A stretch of 64,000 nucleotides of DNA. Origin: Zygnema cylindricum (Eukaryota; Streptophyta; Zygnematophyceae; Zygnematales; Zygnemataceae). The notes below the pieces were generated by a model. It saw only the letters and a list, made by a program, of their open reading frames with translations, ran no database searches and was not told where the DNA came from. Positions within the stretch are counted from its first letter, which is position 1. Each line of letters begins with the position of its first letter. The stretch lies in the NCBI GenBank assembly GCA_037447655.1, contig JBBHKE010001395.1, forward strand, positions 682,001 to 746,000, read 5' to 3'. Positions 1 through 11,275 of the stretch are shown piece after piece. The position numbers were made by a program, and so were the translations under genes.

Positions 1-516
1 ATCGGTAAAAAAACTTCCGATACACAACACTTCATGAAATTGAATTTGAAAATTGGCAGTTTTTATGGAAATTCACCGTCGTAATTTTAGTTGACTTTGA
101 CTTTATTGACTGTTGACTAAAAATGCACACTCCGCAATATTTCCGGATATGGCAACAGTTTGACTTCGACCTGAAATAGGTACTTATTTTTGTCGTGTGC
201 ATTTAGTCAAAATTTAGAAATATCTTATCTAAGCAGGTTTTCCAGTTAAAATAGTGGATCGCACATGTTTTTCTAGTAAGGTATACACAAACGACGCCAG
301 GTAATCATAAAAAACGTGTTTGAACACGGATAATTTCCACGTATGCAAATGCAGACAAAAGGGACTTGTACAAGAGGCGTAGGTGTCACCTGTCAAGACA
401 ACAACGGAGAATGTCAGACTTTAGATTTAGGGGAGCGTCAAGTTTCCCAATTGTCACAAATTAGAGGACACGTGGATAATATCGGATAATGACCAACGAA
501 ATAAAACGTTGACTGA
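1..516. repeat. Dispersed repeat R1/R3 block
   Basis: No gene is visible. Bases 1 to about 360 are a diverged copy of two segments that flank the fold-back element FB-A2 (33338-33576 and 53462-53620): the same order of landmarks appears, including the TTGACT-rich stretch near 90 and the GTATACACAAAC-like stretch near 285. The copy here is continuous, so it works as an empty-site paralogue. Bases about 361-510 form a second family (R3) found again at 57600-57765, with the AGGACACGTGGATAA block shared. Both look like pieces of older mobile DNA. Similarity was judged by eye. Confidence 0.7.
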
Positions 517-640
517 GGGTGGCGTTCCATTAGGCGAAAAGTGGCGTAGTTTACAAAAATCCGCGACCCTCCGTACCAAATCGTACCGCCTATTTTGTTT
601 TTATACGAAAAACAACATTACAGAGAATCTTGCCGATACT
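517..640. mobile_element. Left end of a GGGTGGCGTTCC-type TIR element (partner end not found)
   Basis: The sequence starting GGGTGGCGTTCCATTAGG matches the left end of the complete element at 54050-54861, and similarity continues through the CCGTAC and TTTTGTTTTTAT landmarks and the GAGAATCTTGCC block. The matching right end is not found nearby. Similarity between 3640-3900 and 54240-54500 suggests that the element runs from here past the minisatellites and was split by fold-back FB-1. That extension is inference. Confidence 0.45.
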
Positions 641-645
641 CTCCG

Positions 646-747
646 AAGGTCTTGGAATTAATACTGGCCGTCGGATGTTCATCTGCGAGGAGTTCGAAGG
701 TCTTGGACTTAATACTGGCCGTCGGATGTTCATGTGCGAGGAGTTCG
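646..747. repeat. Two-copy 51-bp tandem repeat
   Basis: Bases 646-696 and 697-747 are near-identical 51-bp units, each containing ACTGGCCGTCGGATGTTCAT. Because 51 is divisible by three, a short frame stays open across both. This is a repeat artefact, not a gene. Confidence 0.95.
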
Positions 748-1787
748 CTTCATTTTTTTCTGTAACTAGTAAATCAATGCCCGTGGCAAAGTTTGTGTTG
801 TGTGTATTTAAGGTTGTATAGAGTTTTTGTACTCTATATGTTTGGGAACAACTTCAGGTTGGTTTTTTTATGAACTATACAAATGTAAATCATATGTGGG
901 AATAACAACCATAGGGTGTTTTGATTTACAACACAAATATTGACAATTTTAAACCGAGAGAATGTCCCATGTAATTTTGTGCAAACAAACATGTTTTGAA
1001 GTTCATAATCATATTTAGTCTACTTCACAATAGGAATATTGTAGTTGAGATTAAATGGGTTTATAAATGACAGAGTGTCACCTTTGTAATAACGTTCAAT
1101 GGTGTGCAGCTCTATCAATTTCAACTAACTAACTATACTTACCTAACCATTCAACACCTATATCTATGTGTAACTGTCAGAAATCAAATGTTTATTTTTA
1201 GCTACAGATCTCATGTTGGTGTGTTTTGTTACACAATATGTTTTTGTTCACATAAGTCAATCAATGCCCGTTACACGGACATGATTCGTGTCGTGTTTTG
1301 TTATGCTTGTTATATGCGCATGTATTGTGTGTTGTTTTATCACGCTTTGTTGAGCCTTACCAAAGTATTATACAAATATACGTTTATGTGTTCAATAAGC
1401 AATTGTACGACATGCATTATATGTAAAGAGTCTCTCTGCAAATTTTATTGGAACAACAACCATAGAGTGATGGTATAAGCATAGAAAACATACACACTTC
1501 CAAACATCAAGAATATTCCATTGAAGAAGTGTTAGAACATAAGTGTGTCGAAGTATCTATACCTATGCAGTTTACCTTAAAACGTTAACAACCCAATTAG
1601 GATTAAACATAATTTTTGATATTAACTTTTTATAGCTCTAACAATGTTAACGGATAAGTTTCTTTCAAAACTTCTTTATTTCACTATTGTAAAAGAAATG
1701 TCAACTTTCACATTGTATTACCTTCTCCTGTTTATGGAAACATCTAAATACACATGTATTGTTGTTAGTGTTAGACACACTAATTCA
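748..1787. other. AT-rich stretch without a recognisable gene
   Basis: Short open frames on both strands look like no known protein. The stretch holds two of four dispersed copies of a motif close to AACAACAACCATAGGGTG (near 900-920 and 1450-1472). The other copies lie near 2190-2210 and 2775-2796. Confidence 0.6.
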
Positions 1788-1915
1788 ACGCCCCTTTCTT
1801 TTTCCTATCTCGCTTGTTTTTTCTCCCCCTTCCCTCTCTCTTGTTGTCTCTCTCCTCTCCCTCTCTCTCTCCCTCTTCGTCTTCTATCTCTCCTCTCTTC
1901 CTCTTTCTTCTTGTC
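1788..1915. repeat. Pyrimidine-rich low-complexity tract
   Basis: Plus-strand C/T run of CTCTCC and CTCCCT units. It leads directly into the 15-bp minisatellite that follows. Confidence 0.85.
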
Positions 1916-1916
1916 C

Positions 1917-2152
1917 GTTCATATATTGTTGGTTAACATATTGTTGGTTCATATATTTCCGGTGCATATATTGTCGGTTCGTACTTTGGCGATTCACATC
2001 CTGTAGGTTCATATATTGTTGGTTCACATATTGTCGGTTTATGTATTGTCTCTTCATACATTGTCGAAGTTCATATTTTGTAGGTTCATATATTGTAAGT
2101 TCACATCTTGTCGGTTCGTACATTGTCGGATCACATATTGTGAGTTCTTGTT
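1917..2152. repeat. 15-bp minisatellite (GTTCATATATTGTTG type)
   Basis: About fifteen diverged tandem units of 15 bp, typified by GTTCATATATTGTTG and GTTCACATATTGTCG, with an occasional 16-bp unit. Because the period is a multiple of three, open frames run through it on both strands. None is credible as a gene. Confidence 0.9.
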
Positions 2153-2815
2153 CAGCTCGAATATTCGTACTCACGTCTACACACTTTGCAACAACAACCA
2201 TAGGGTGTTTGCGTTAGGGTCATATACGCATCATAAACTCTTTCAAACTGCAATAGTGAAGTAATATACGCTACTAACATCTACACATTTTGTGTCGCTT
2301 TCATAAATCAACCCCAATTTAAAACAGAAAAAATGCAATGATATACTATTGCTACTTGTATATTTCACGACTTAGCAACGTAGTTGCATGTAATGTGAAT
2401 TGCAAATCAACAACAATAATAATATATCCCTCGATTAATAACCGTTTTCTACGAATTACAATATTTCGTAATCTTTCATTTGATATTTATTTTTAGGCAT
2501 CAATTGAGCCGAAATGGCACACGCCTACCTTTTCTTTTTTTGCTCTTGCGATGTATGTCGAGGCATGAATTTTGCACCGACGGCACATGGGAACATGGGT
2601 CGTGGTCGTAAGGGACATCTCGTTTTGGGTCGCGCGGACGTAGAGACACCACCGCGCGCGCACACAGATATCGCCTATTTAAGTTTTTCAACACGGCAGC
2701 CAAAGGTCTATAATTTTTAATCGACGACTTTTAATTTTGTATTTTTTCTCTTGACAGTAGTAATACACTCTTCATGGGAACAAAACCATAGGGTGATATG
2801 ATCAGCTTAAAGTAT
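2153..2815. other. No recognisable feature
   Basis: AT-rich sequence with a short GC-richer part near 2510-2690. It holds two further copies of the AACCATAGGGTG motif, at about 2190-2210 and 2775-2796. No protein domain, RNA gene or transposon end was recognised. Confidence 0.5.
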
Positions 2816-3560
2816 TTTACGGCGTCTGTACACGGACGGTTGTCACTGTAACATTACGCCAGCCGTACGGCAGTATGTACACCGACGGCTGTCAGCGTAA
2901 CAATATGCTTGCCGTATGGCGATTTGCATATCGACGGTTGGCAATGTAACATTACGCCCACCGTAAGGCGATTTGCACTGCGACGGTTGGCAATTTTATA
3001 TTACGCGATCCTTTCGGCGCTCTATAATGCGACGCTGGCAAAAAATATATTGCGTAAAATCACGCTAGCGGCTGGCAGCGTAGAAAACTGCTAGCTGGCG
3101 GGCGGCAGCCTAGAATTACGCCAGCTGGCGGCAGCGTAGAATCACGCCAGCGGCCGGCAGCGTAGAAAACTAGCGTAGAAACTGCCAGGTGGCAGGCGGC
3201 AGCGTAGAATTACGCCAACAGCCGTCAACGTAGAATTACGCTAGCGGCCGGCAGCGTAAAATTACGCCAGCTGGCGGCAGCGTAGAAATACGCCAGCGGC
3301 CGGCAGCGTAAAATTACGCCAGCCAGCGGCAGCATAGAATCAAGCCAGCGGCCGGCAGCGTAGAAAACTGCCAGCTGGCAGGCGGCAGCGTAGAATTACG
3401 CCAACAGCCGGCAGCGTAGAATTACGCCAGCGGCCGGCAGCGTAGAATTATGTCAGCGACGGCAGCGTAGCATTACGCCAACCGGCGGGCGGCAGCGTGG
3501 AATTATGCCAGCGTTACAGCGGTTTGCACAGCGACGGGCGGCAATGCTACATCGTGCCAA
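2816..3560. repeat. GC-rich minisatellite (GGCAGCGTAGAATTACGCCAG type)
   Basis: Tandem, interrupted array built on a unit of about 26 bp that alternates GCGTAGAATTACGCCAG with GCGGCCGGCA or CTGGCGGCA. The left part (2816-3060) is a more diverged version with ACGGCAGT and CGACGGTTGGCA blocks. The GC content stands out against the AT-rich surroundings. The unit contains CCAGC/GCTGG self-complementary pieces, so single strands could fold into repeated hairpins. No coding potential. Confidence 0.85.
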
Positions 3561-3668
3561 CGGTACGGCCTTCCGTACCTCGGACAGAAAAAATCCTTGA
3601 CAGACACACCGCCTATATAAGGCTTTCCACAAAGGCGTCTGAAAGACTCTTATTTATATACTGATTGT

Positions 3669-3693
3669 CAACCCACCTCGAGGAGGTGGGTTG
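3669..3693. other. 11-bp-stem hairpin with GAG loop
   Basis: The stem CAACCCACCTC (3669-3679) pairs perfectly with 3683-3693 around a 3-nt GAG loop. The hairpin at 54251-54275 has the same stem length, the same loop and the same CCTC/GAGG base, but a different stem sequence. The region beyond it (3694-3916) resembles 54276-54500 in places. Confidence 0.85.
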
Positions 3694-4756
3694 GCAGATA
3701 CAGAAAAAAAAATCGTGACACGCTGGACGATTAAGCTACGTGTCATGATGGAAAACTAACCAAAAATCTTAAGATTTGCACATGACACGCGGTTTCCAAA
3801 ATACAACCGAAAATAAAACCGAAATTTCGTAACATTCCCTCGTCACGCTATTTTCAGTAACTTTTGTTCGTCACAATCGCTATTAGCGTAGAAGTTTCTT
3901 TAGCATATATTAATAAGGGAATTGCTAATAGCAGAGACGATTTTTGCTGCGCGCAGGTAGTTGTCAGAAATAGTACATTTGAAGTACAGTTTCGTACAAG
4001 CTACGTACCTTTAAGTTCAGATTTGACGGTCAATTCGTCAAACAACTTTGACTGGCAAAATATTGTAACGGCGGTTAAAAAAGTATTGCGCTTGCGAAAG
4101 TCGACCGTCATAAAAAAAGGGAATTGATATGACAGTGACTGTTTTGGTTGCGCACAGTCACTTACGTAATTTTGTCAAAAAACGTACGTTTGAAGTACAC
4201 ATTGGTACAAATAAAGTACCGTTGAGCATAAATTTGACGGTCAATCGGTTGGACATCTTTGACTTTCATAATATTGTTTCAGCTGCTTAAAATTTTGCCG
4301 CGCTTGCGAACGTCGACCGTCATAATAAAATTAGCAATTCACACGGCCGGCGAGCGTTTACGATAACAAAACGGCGACGACCACATGTAAATAAAATGGT
4401 TGCAGACAGTAACTTTTTGTCGTTATGTGAGCTCCACGTTGAGAGCACTTAGCCGCAAAATTGAAATTGAATCGTCTAAGTGTTACATTGAACTTAGACG
4501 CAAAGTGAAACAAAACCTATTGAAACTGTAAGTATTATAAGTCTCGTACGAAAATATTATAACGCACGAAACGAAATAAACTTTTATAATAAAACGAACC
4601 GGCGTAAAAATATCATTTGAAGTTAAATGAAAAAAATGAGCGTTGTCACGCGCAACGAAATCGAGCCACGCTATTTACGAATCAACATACTTACATTGAC
4701 AAGATCGTACCAAGATCGGCCGTACAAAGGTATTGTCGCTTTGTCGTACACATAAA

Positions 4757-5803
4757 TGTAGAAATTAATGGTTTTAAGTATTTTCTAGGTCTGAATAGAA
4801 AGAAAGAAGCCGAGGCAGTCTACCTCTAACTTCTCTCTCCAACTCTCAAACTTGTCGCAGTCACTGAGAAATCGGAGAGGAAGCTAGAACCATGGCTACC
4901 TAGGCTATCCTGAGGTTTACGGGAAATTATAGTAGTTCGGGTTTATTTATTTAAAAGGTGTGTGTCGGCGGCAAGAGTTGATCCTTGCACCTACCGGCCG
5001 GCAGACAAGAAATAATCGGTAGCCTTAGCCGTTAAGTCTAGGAGTCATGATACGTAGTATATAGTTTGATAGTTATTTAAATATGTATACGTACGATTAT
5101 TCATTTAACTATAATAGATTACGGGATACATAGATCCGTTAATATATAAAGTACAGATTACGGTACGAACTATAAATCAATACCTCGCATTTGTTTCGTA
5201 AATGAAACAAATACCGCACATGTATTTATTACGGCTACGATTAAATTAGATTCTTATCAGACGGCCGCAATTAGCGCCGAGATCGCGGAGGAAGTTTTCG
5301 GCGGTTTGTGGCCATCGCCACATCGGATGACTCTTGGCGAAATTTCGTTGGATCGTGGAATCCCCAGAGATTATGACATCGAATCCGGATATGACATGTG
5401 TCGACATTTAGGCCTTGTCGTACAATGTCCGTACCTAAAGTACACCGGCAGCTGTACTTTTGCGTATGGAACTCAATTCTGATTGGTTCCGTACATCAGT
5501 AGATAGAGTCTGTGAGTGAGATAGGACTTAGAAAAATTAGGAGATATGACCCTCTCTCCCAGAGAGCTTCTGTACAAAAGGTCAACTTTGACCCTCCATA
5601 ACTTACGGCTCAAGGGAGCAAATTCAGAGATTCTTTTTGCTATCGACTCAGGGGAGTCTTGTCTTCACAAGGGGGAAGTTGGTCAGAGTTTTTGTCTGCC
5701 AGGGTGGCAGTTATTTTTGCTTAAACACAAAGGGGTCAGGATTATCTTAGAGGCTTCTTAGAAGCTGTCCACTCTGAGGACTTATGGAGGTCTCACAGTT
5801 TCA
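4757..5803 (+). repeat. 5' LTR of copia-A
   Basis: Starts TGTAGAAATTAATGG and ends GTTTCA, so it has the TG...CA termini of LTRs. It is the same length as the right copy. It contains an ATG at 5784-5786, 20 nt before its end, in frame with gag. Near 4980-5040 the complementary strand carries a tRNA-like B-box relic next to a potential hairpin. Confidence 0.93.
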
Positions 5804-6721
5804 GGTTATGGGCCCACCCTCTAGGGTACCAATCTTTAATGGAACTGGCTTCATATACTGGGAAAGTATGATGATAGGAGCTCTATGCGAAAAAAGGTTT
5901 TGGGGATAGTGAGTGGACGATTCGGGCGTCCATCAAGTCTTGGAATTCCTCCAGGGTTTAAAGAAAGCAGATTCACCAGGAAAGAGGATTCACCTTCAAC
6001 GGAGGAAACAAATGAAGGAGAGGTGGTGGACAAAGGAAAGGAGAAGGAAGCGACCACACCAATAGCAACTGGTTCAGCATTCATGTCACCTATTCCGAGG
6101 AACGAGTACAATGATACTGAAACCTGGGACTTCAACAATATGGCGGCAAAGCACTTCATCCTACGCCATCTCACTCAAGGCCTTGCATGTCCCCATTTGC
6201 AGGTAGAAAGGGCATCCGATCTTTGGATGGCTCTCATAGAGATGTACCGAAGTGGTACGATTCAGCAACAACATTTGGCTGATCAGAAAGTTAAAGAGTA
6301 TGTATACAAAGGGGGAAATATGTTGGATTTTTGCAATGAACTTGCTACACTCTTCATGGAGTTAGAGAGTTAGGGAAAAGTTTTTAGTGATTATGAAAAG
6401 GTTAATTGTTTACTTATGAAGTTACCTAATGTGTTCGAGAACATAGTCAACCGTGTATAGGACTTGTCGGACTCAAGGTGGATATGGAACTCAGTGGTAG
6501 GGATGATTCTCGTTCGAGAGAATACGATTGAGATCCGAAGGGGAGGAAAGAGTGGCCAAGCCTTGGCAACAACGACCTATTAGAGGAACAAAGATTCCCG
6601 GAAACCAGTCGAAAACTATGGGGGTAGGGAGCAGAAAAAAACAGGCTGATGAGTTCGAACCAAGGGCTCCCAAAGGTTTATGTCATTTTTGTAAGAAACC
6701 GGGCACTATATGGCTGAGTGC
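5784..6721 (+). pseudogene. Copia-A gag, inactivated
   Basis: Gag encodes the capsid-like protein that packages retrotransposon RNA. The frame begins at an ATG in the LTR, or at the in-frame ATG of the primer site, and reads MGPPSRVPIFNGTG, a copia gag N-terminus. A one-base loss near 5925 (relative to copia-D) shifts the frame, which then resumes at 5885-6373 with the conserved MAAKHFILRHLTQGLACPHL segment. A TAG follows at 6374, and further stops occur downstream near 6457 and 6580. The zinc knuckle CHFCKKPG at 6681-6704 is cut from its HYMAEC half by another one-base loss. Confidence 0.85.
5804..5818 (+). promoter_or_regulatory. Primer-binding site matching the initiator tRNA-Met anticodon stem-loop
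   Basis: GGTTATGGGCCCACC directly follows the LTR. Its complement, GGTGGGCCCATAACC, is the anticodon arm of eukaryotic initiator tRNA-Met (CAT anticodon in GGGCCCATAACC), not the tRNA 3' end. Priming by a cleaved half tRNA is established for Drosophila copia and yeast Ty5. The ATG inside this site (5808-5810) is in frame with gag. Confidence 0.85.
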
Positions 6722-9700
6722 AGTAAGCTAACCGAGCTTTGGTTAAAAGAGGGGCAGACCGGTGGTACCCCGAGAGGAAAGAAAAAGGCCCTTGTCACAC
6801 AGGTACTTAAGGCAGAATCAGAGGAAGAAGACGATCAACTCTTTTTGGATGAGGAGTTGGAGGAAAAAAATGAGGTTGAAATTCCACGAAGGCAGAAATG
6901 TGCTTACACTGGATTGAAAGGTGAAGCAGGCTGGATTATAGATTCAGGTGCCTCCATGCACATGTGTAAGGATAGGCACCTGTTCACTAAGATAAGAAAG
7001 ATTCCTACCGTAGAGATAGAGTACGGGGATGGGAGGATAGTCACCACTACTCTTGTAGGATCGATAGATCTGAAAGTGTTAGTAGAAGGAAAGACATCCA
7101 TATTAACATTCTTCGATGTATTGTTTATTCCGGAGCTGAACAAAAACCTTATCTCTACATCCGTATTAGATGATAAGGGTTTTTTTACTAGCACTAGGGA
7201 AGGAGTCTTTACTGCTAGTTTTGAGGAGGATGTCTATTTCATTGCTGAGAAAGGTAGCCATGGGATGTTTAGGCTGATCTTAAGTAATAAAACGAAGAAA
7301 CTTTATTATGCTGGTGTCCATGATATTATGATGTGGCATAAGAGGCTTGGGCATGTGAATCTAGATAAACTAAGAGAGATGAAAAAGATGGGAGTGGTGG
7401 AAGGGATTTAGTTCAGTGAGATTGATGATATAAGTGATTGTAGTGGGTATGCTCAAGGTAAAGCACACAGATTACCCTTTCCTAAAACAACCACCTACAA
7501 GGGAGAAAAACTTCTAGATCTAGTACACACAGATATTTGGGGACCGGCTAGAGTGCCCTCACCGGGGGGGAAGAGATTTATGATGACTATAACTAATGAT
7601 TGGTCTCAGTATTCTCGGGTGTATTTTTTGAAAAACAAGTCAGAAGCTGAAGACTGTTTTAGACAATATAAAGCATGGAGCGAAAAACTCCATGAAACTC
7701 CAATCAAGAGAGTAAGGAGTGACAATGGTGGAGAGTATACTTCTAACCAGTTTGAGGATTTTTTGAGGGAAGATGGGGTTCAACACCAAAAGACAGTTCC
7801 AGAAAATCCGGAACAGAATGGGGTAGCTGAAAGGTTAAATAGAACACTAAGTGATAGTGCTAGAAGTATGTTGTCGGATAAGAAGATAGGAAAAAGGTTT
7901 TGGGCAGAAGCAATGAACTGTGCTAATTACCTCAAAAATAGAGTTCTTACTTCAGCTATAAAAGATCAAACACCTTATGAGAGATGGACAGGGCGGAAAC
8001 CAGACTTATCTCATTTAAAGGTTTTCGGCAGTCAAGTGTTCAGTCTAGATATTGATCGGTCCAATTGGAAGCTAGATCCTAAAGGAAAACCGGGATACTT
8101 ATTAGGATATGATGAAGATGTTAAAGGATATAGAGTTTATGATCTAAAAAGGGAAGATATAATCTTAGTAAAGCATCTAGTAGTTATGGATGAAGGAAAG
8201 TCTGTGGATCCCTTCAAATATACAAAGTCAGGAAAAATCAGATTTGAGTCAGAAAATTCAGATGACTTTGAGCTTCCTAACTATCCAGGTTTTAGAGAAG
8301 ATGACATTCTTGCAGGTACAAATCAGACCGAAAAGGACTCGGCTGTGGAAACTCCAGTGACAACTCTACCCGAAGCGGAAGACGTGGTGGAAATTGATTC
8401 GGAATCAAGGGATAGGGGAGAAGGCGAGTTTGTTCGAAAGAATCCACAAGAACCATCTATTCCGGCCTCAGATTTTGAAGGGGGAAGGAGAAGTAGTAAA
8501 AGACTGCAAGAAAAACAGGTTAATAACAAGGTAACAAAACTATCTCATGAAGATGAACCTCAAACTTATGGAGAGGCGATGAATTGTCCAGAAAGAACTC
8601 GGTGGAAGACAGCCATCAATGAAGAGATGGCCTCAATTATGGCAGCCGATACTTGGGAGCTAGTGGATTGTCCACCTAACCGAAAACCAATCGGTTGTAA
8701 GTGGGTTTTCAAATTAAAACTCAACCCACATAACACAATCGAGCGCTACAAGGCCCGACTAGTGGCAAAGGGATTTACACAAAAGGAGGGAATTGACTAC
8801 GAGGAAACCTTTGCCCCGGTGGTCAAATTTCCCTCCATCCGCATACTTCTCAGCCTGGCAGCAACATAAGACATGGAAGTGCACCAGATGGACATCAAGA
8901 CAACCTTTTTTGCATGGAGAATTGGACGAGGAGATATTCATGCGATAACGCGAAAGGTTTGTGGAGGAAGGAGAGGAGAGTAAGGTATGCCGGCTGATTA
9001 AATCTCTTTATGGTTTGAAACAGGCGCCTCGACAGTGGAATAAGAAGCTTGATGAGTTTCTTACCGGTCTAGGATATATTCGGATCAGCTCAGATCACTC
9101 AATCTATGTTTTCGAAGATGAGGAAGGTTTTATATTTATTGCAATTTATGTTGATGATTTGCTTGTTTTAAGTAAATCAATGGAAAAAATTAATAAACTA
9201 AAAACCGATCTTAAGGGGAGATTTGAAATGAAGGATATAGGGGAAGCAAAATATATTTTGGGAATTCAAGTAGAGAGAGACCGAAAAAGAAAAATTATAA
9301 GATTGACTCAAAAGGAAGCAATAGGGAACATGCTTGAAAAATTTCAAATGGATAAAGCAAATAGTTGTACAACTCCAATGGAGTTGAAGAAGGGAAGTGA
9401 GGGGAGTGAGGAAGGAGGAGTCATAGTCTTAGACGAGGAATTATCTCCTGAAGAACAAAAGTTCATGCAGACTATTCCTTACAGGCAAGTAGTGGGAAGT
9501 CTAATCTATTTTATGAATTGTACCCGGCCGGATTTAGCTGCAGCTGTAGGAGTGCTGAGTAGAAGTCTAAATGCTCCCACTAAGAAGGATGGGGAGGCAG
9601 CTAAAAGAGTTCTTAGATACTTGATAGGAACTAGGGATCTATGGTTGCATTTGGGTGGGGAGAATACTGACATCACTACTTGGAGTGATGCTAGTTATGG

Positions 9701-10140
9701 TGATGCCCCGATGAGGAGATGCACTTCTGGATATGTATTATATGTGGGTGATGGGGCTTGCTGTTGGAGTAGCAAACAGCAAAAGGTCATTGCTCAGTCC
9801 ACCATGGAGGCTGAGTATATGGCCTCTTGCTCTGCTGTAAAATAATTGATGTGGGTCAAGTCTTTACTTGGTGAACTTGGTCATCTTAAGAGTGGTGTGC
9901 AGAAAATATTTTGTGATAATCAAGCAGCAATCGCTATTTCTGCCATCCTAAACATCATTTTAAAGCTAAACACATGGACATTAGACTCAGCTTTGTTAGA
10001 GAGAAAGTAGAAAATAAAATAATCAGTTTAGAGTACCGACCAGATAGTGAGATGGTAGCAGATATGATGACCAAACCTGTGCCTTCCCCTAAGCTAATTT
10101 TCTGCAGGGAGAAGTGTGGTCTGAAATTAAAGATTGACTA
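6722..10140 (+). pseudogene. Copia-A pol (protease, integrase, RT, RNase H), inactivated
   Basis: The aspartic protease motif IIDSGASMHMC has its catalytic DSG at 6941-6949. The pre-integrase domain follows (WHKRLGHV near 7333), with the expected last Cys of the HHCC finger replaced ([12 protein letters not shown]). The integrase core shows [15 protein letters not shown] and [10 protein letters not shown], giving the D, D and E residues. Reverse transcriptase starts near 8540 ([18 protein letters not shown]) and has YVDD at 9147-9158. RNase H contains YGDAPMRRCTSGY and EAEYMASCS, and the terminal block includes KHMDIRLSFVREKVE. Breaks include TAG at 7409, TAA at 8867 with a frameshift just after it, and TAA near 9842. 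Domain order integrase before RT identifies copia rather than gypsy. Confidence 0.92.
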
Positions 10141-10141
10141 G

Positions 10142-10154
10142 AAAATAAGGGGAG
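10142..10154 (+). promoter_or_regulatory. Polypurine tract of copia-A
   Basis: AAAATAAGGGGAG lies directly before the right LTR, the position of plus-strand priming in reverse transcription. The same tract precedes the right LTR of copia-C (51510-51523). Confidence 0.85.
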
Positions 10155-11201
10155 TGTAGAAATTAATGGTTTTAAGTATTTTCTAGGTCTGAATAGAAAG
10201 AAAGAAGCCGAGGCAGTCTACCTCTAACTTCTCTCTCCAACTCTCAAACTTGTCGCAGTCACTGAGAAATTGGAGAGGAAGCTAGAGCCATGGCTACCTA
10301 GGCTATCCTGAGGTTTACGGGAAATTTATATTAGTTCGGGTTTATTTATTTAAAAGGTATGTGCCGGCGGCAGGAATTGATCCTTGTACCAACCGGCCGG
10401 CAGACAGGAAACAGCCGGTAGCCTTAGCCGTTAAGTCTAGGAGTCATGATACGTAGTATATAGTTTGATAGTTATTTAAATATGTATAGGTACGATTATT
10501 CATTTAACTATAATAGATTACGAGATACATAGATCCGGTAATATATAAATTACGGATTACGGTACGGACTATAAATCAATACCGCGCATTTGTTTCGTAA
10601 ATAAAACAAATACCGCACATGTATTTATTACGGCTACAATTAAATTAGATTCTCATCGGACGGCCGCAATTAGCGCCGAGATTGCGGAGGAAGTTTTTGG
10701 CGGTTTGTGGCCATCGCCACATGGGATGACGCGTGGCGAAATTTCGTTGGATCGTGGAATCCCCAGAGATTATGGCATCAAATCCGGATATGACATGTGT
10801 CGACATTTAGGCTTGTCGTACAATGTCCGTACCTAAAGTACACCGGCAGTTGTACTTTTGCGTACGGAACTCAATTCTGATTGGTTCCGTACATCAATAG
10901 ATAGAGTCTATGAGAGAGATAGGACTTAGAAAAATTAGGAGATAGGACCCTCTCTCCCAGAGAGCTTCTGTACAAAAGGTCAACTTTGACCCTCCATAAC
11001 TTACTGCTCAGGGGAGCAAATTCAGAGATTCTTTTTGCTATCGACTCAGGGGAGTCTTGTCTTCACAGGGGTGAAGGTGGTCAGAGTTTTTGTCTGCCAG
11101 GGTGGCAGTTATTTTTGCTTAAACACAAAGGGGTCTGGATTATCCTAGAGGCTTCTTGGAAGTTGTCCACTCTGAGGACTTATGGAGGTCTCAGAGTTTC
11201 A
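10155..11201 (+). repeat. 3' LTR of copia-A
   Basis: 1047 bp, TGTAGAAATTAATGG...GTTTCA, colinear with the left LTR. It is followed by the target duplication ATAAA. Confidence 0.93.
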
Positions 11202-11275
11202 ATAAAATACTTCCACGGACGAAAAAATCGCGTCACGCTTCGCGAAACCAACATTTCCTCGCAATTGACCAGGGT

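Larger units (their letters stand above)
4757..11201 (+). mobile_element. Copia-A: Ty1/copia LTR retrotransposon, TSD ATAAA
   Basis: A complete 6.4-kb structure on the plus strand: two LTRs of 1047 bp, a primer-binding site immediately after the left LTR, a single gag-pol region in the copia order (gag, protease, integrase, reverse transcriptase, RNase H), a purine tract before the right LTR, and the 5-bp duplication ATAAA at 4752-4756 and 11202-11206. The LTRs differ at roughly 14 of the first 300 positions by eye, so the insertion is not recent. Frameshifts and stops in gag and pol show that it is no longer autonomous. It sits in the centre of FB-A1. Confidence 0.95.

Noticed and set aside
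1917-2152. CRISPR-like array
   Set aside because: Tandem 15-bp units without spacers, in a eukaryotic setting.
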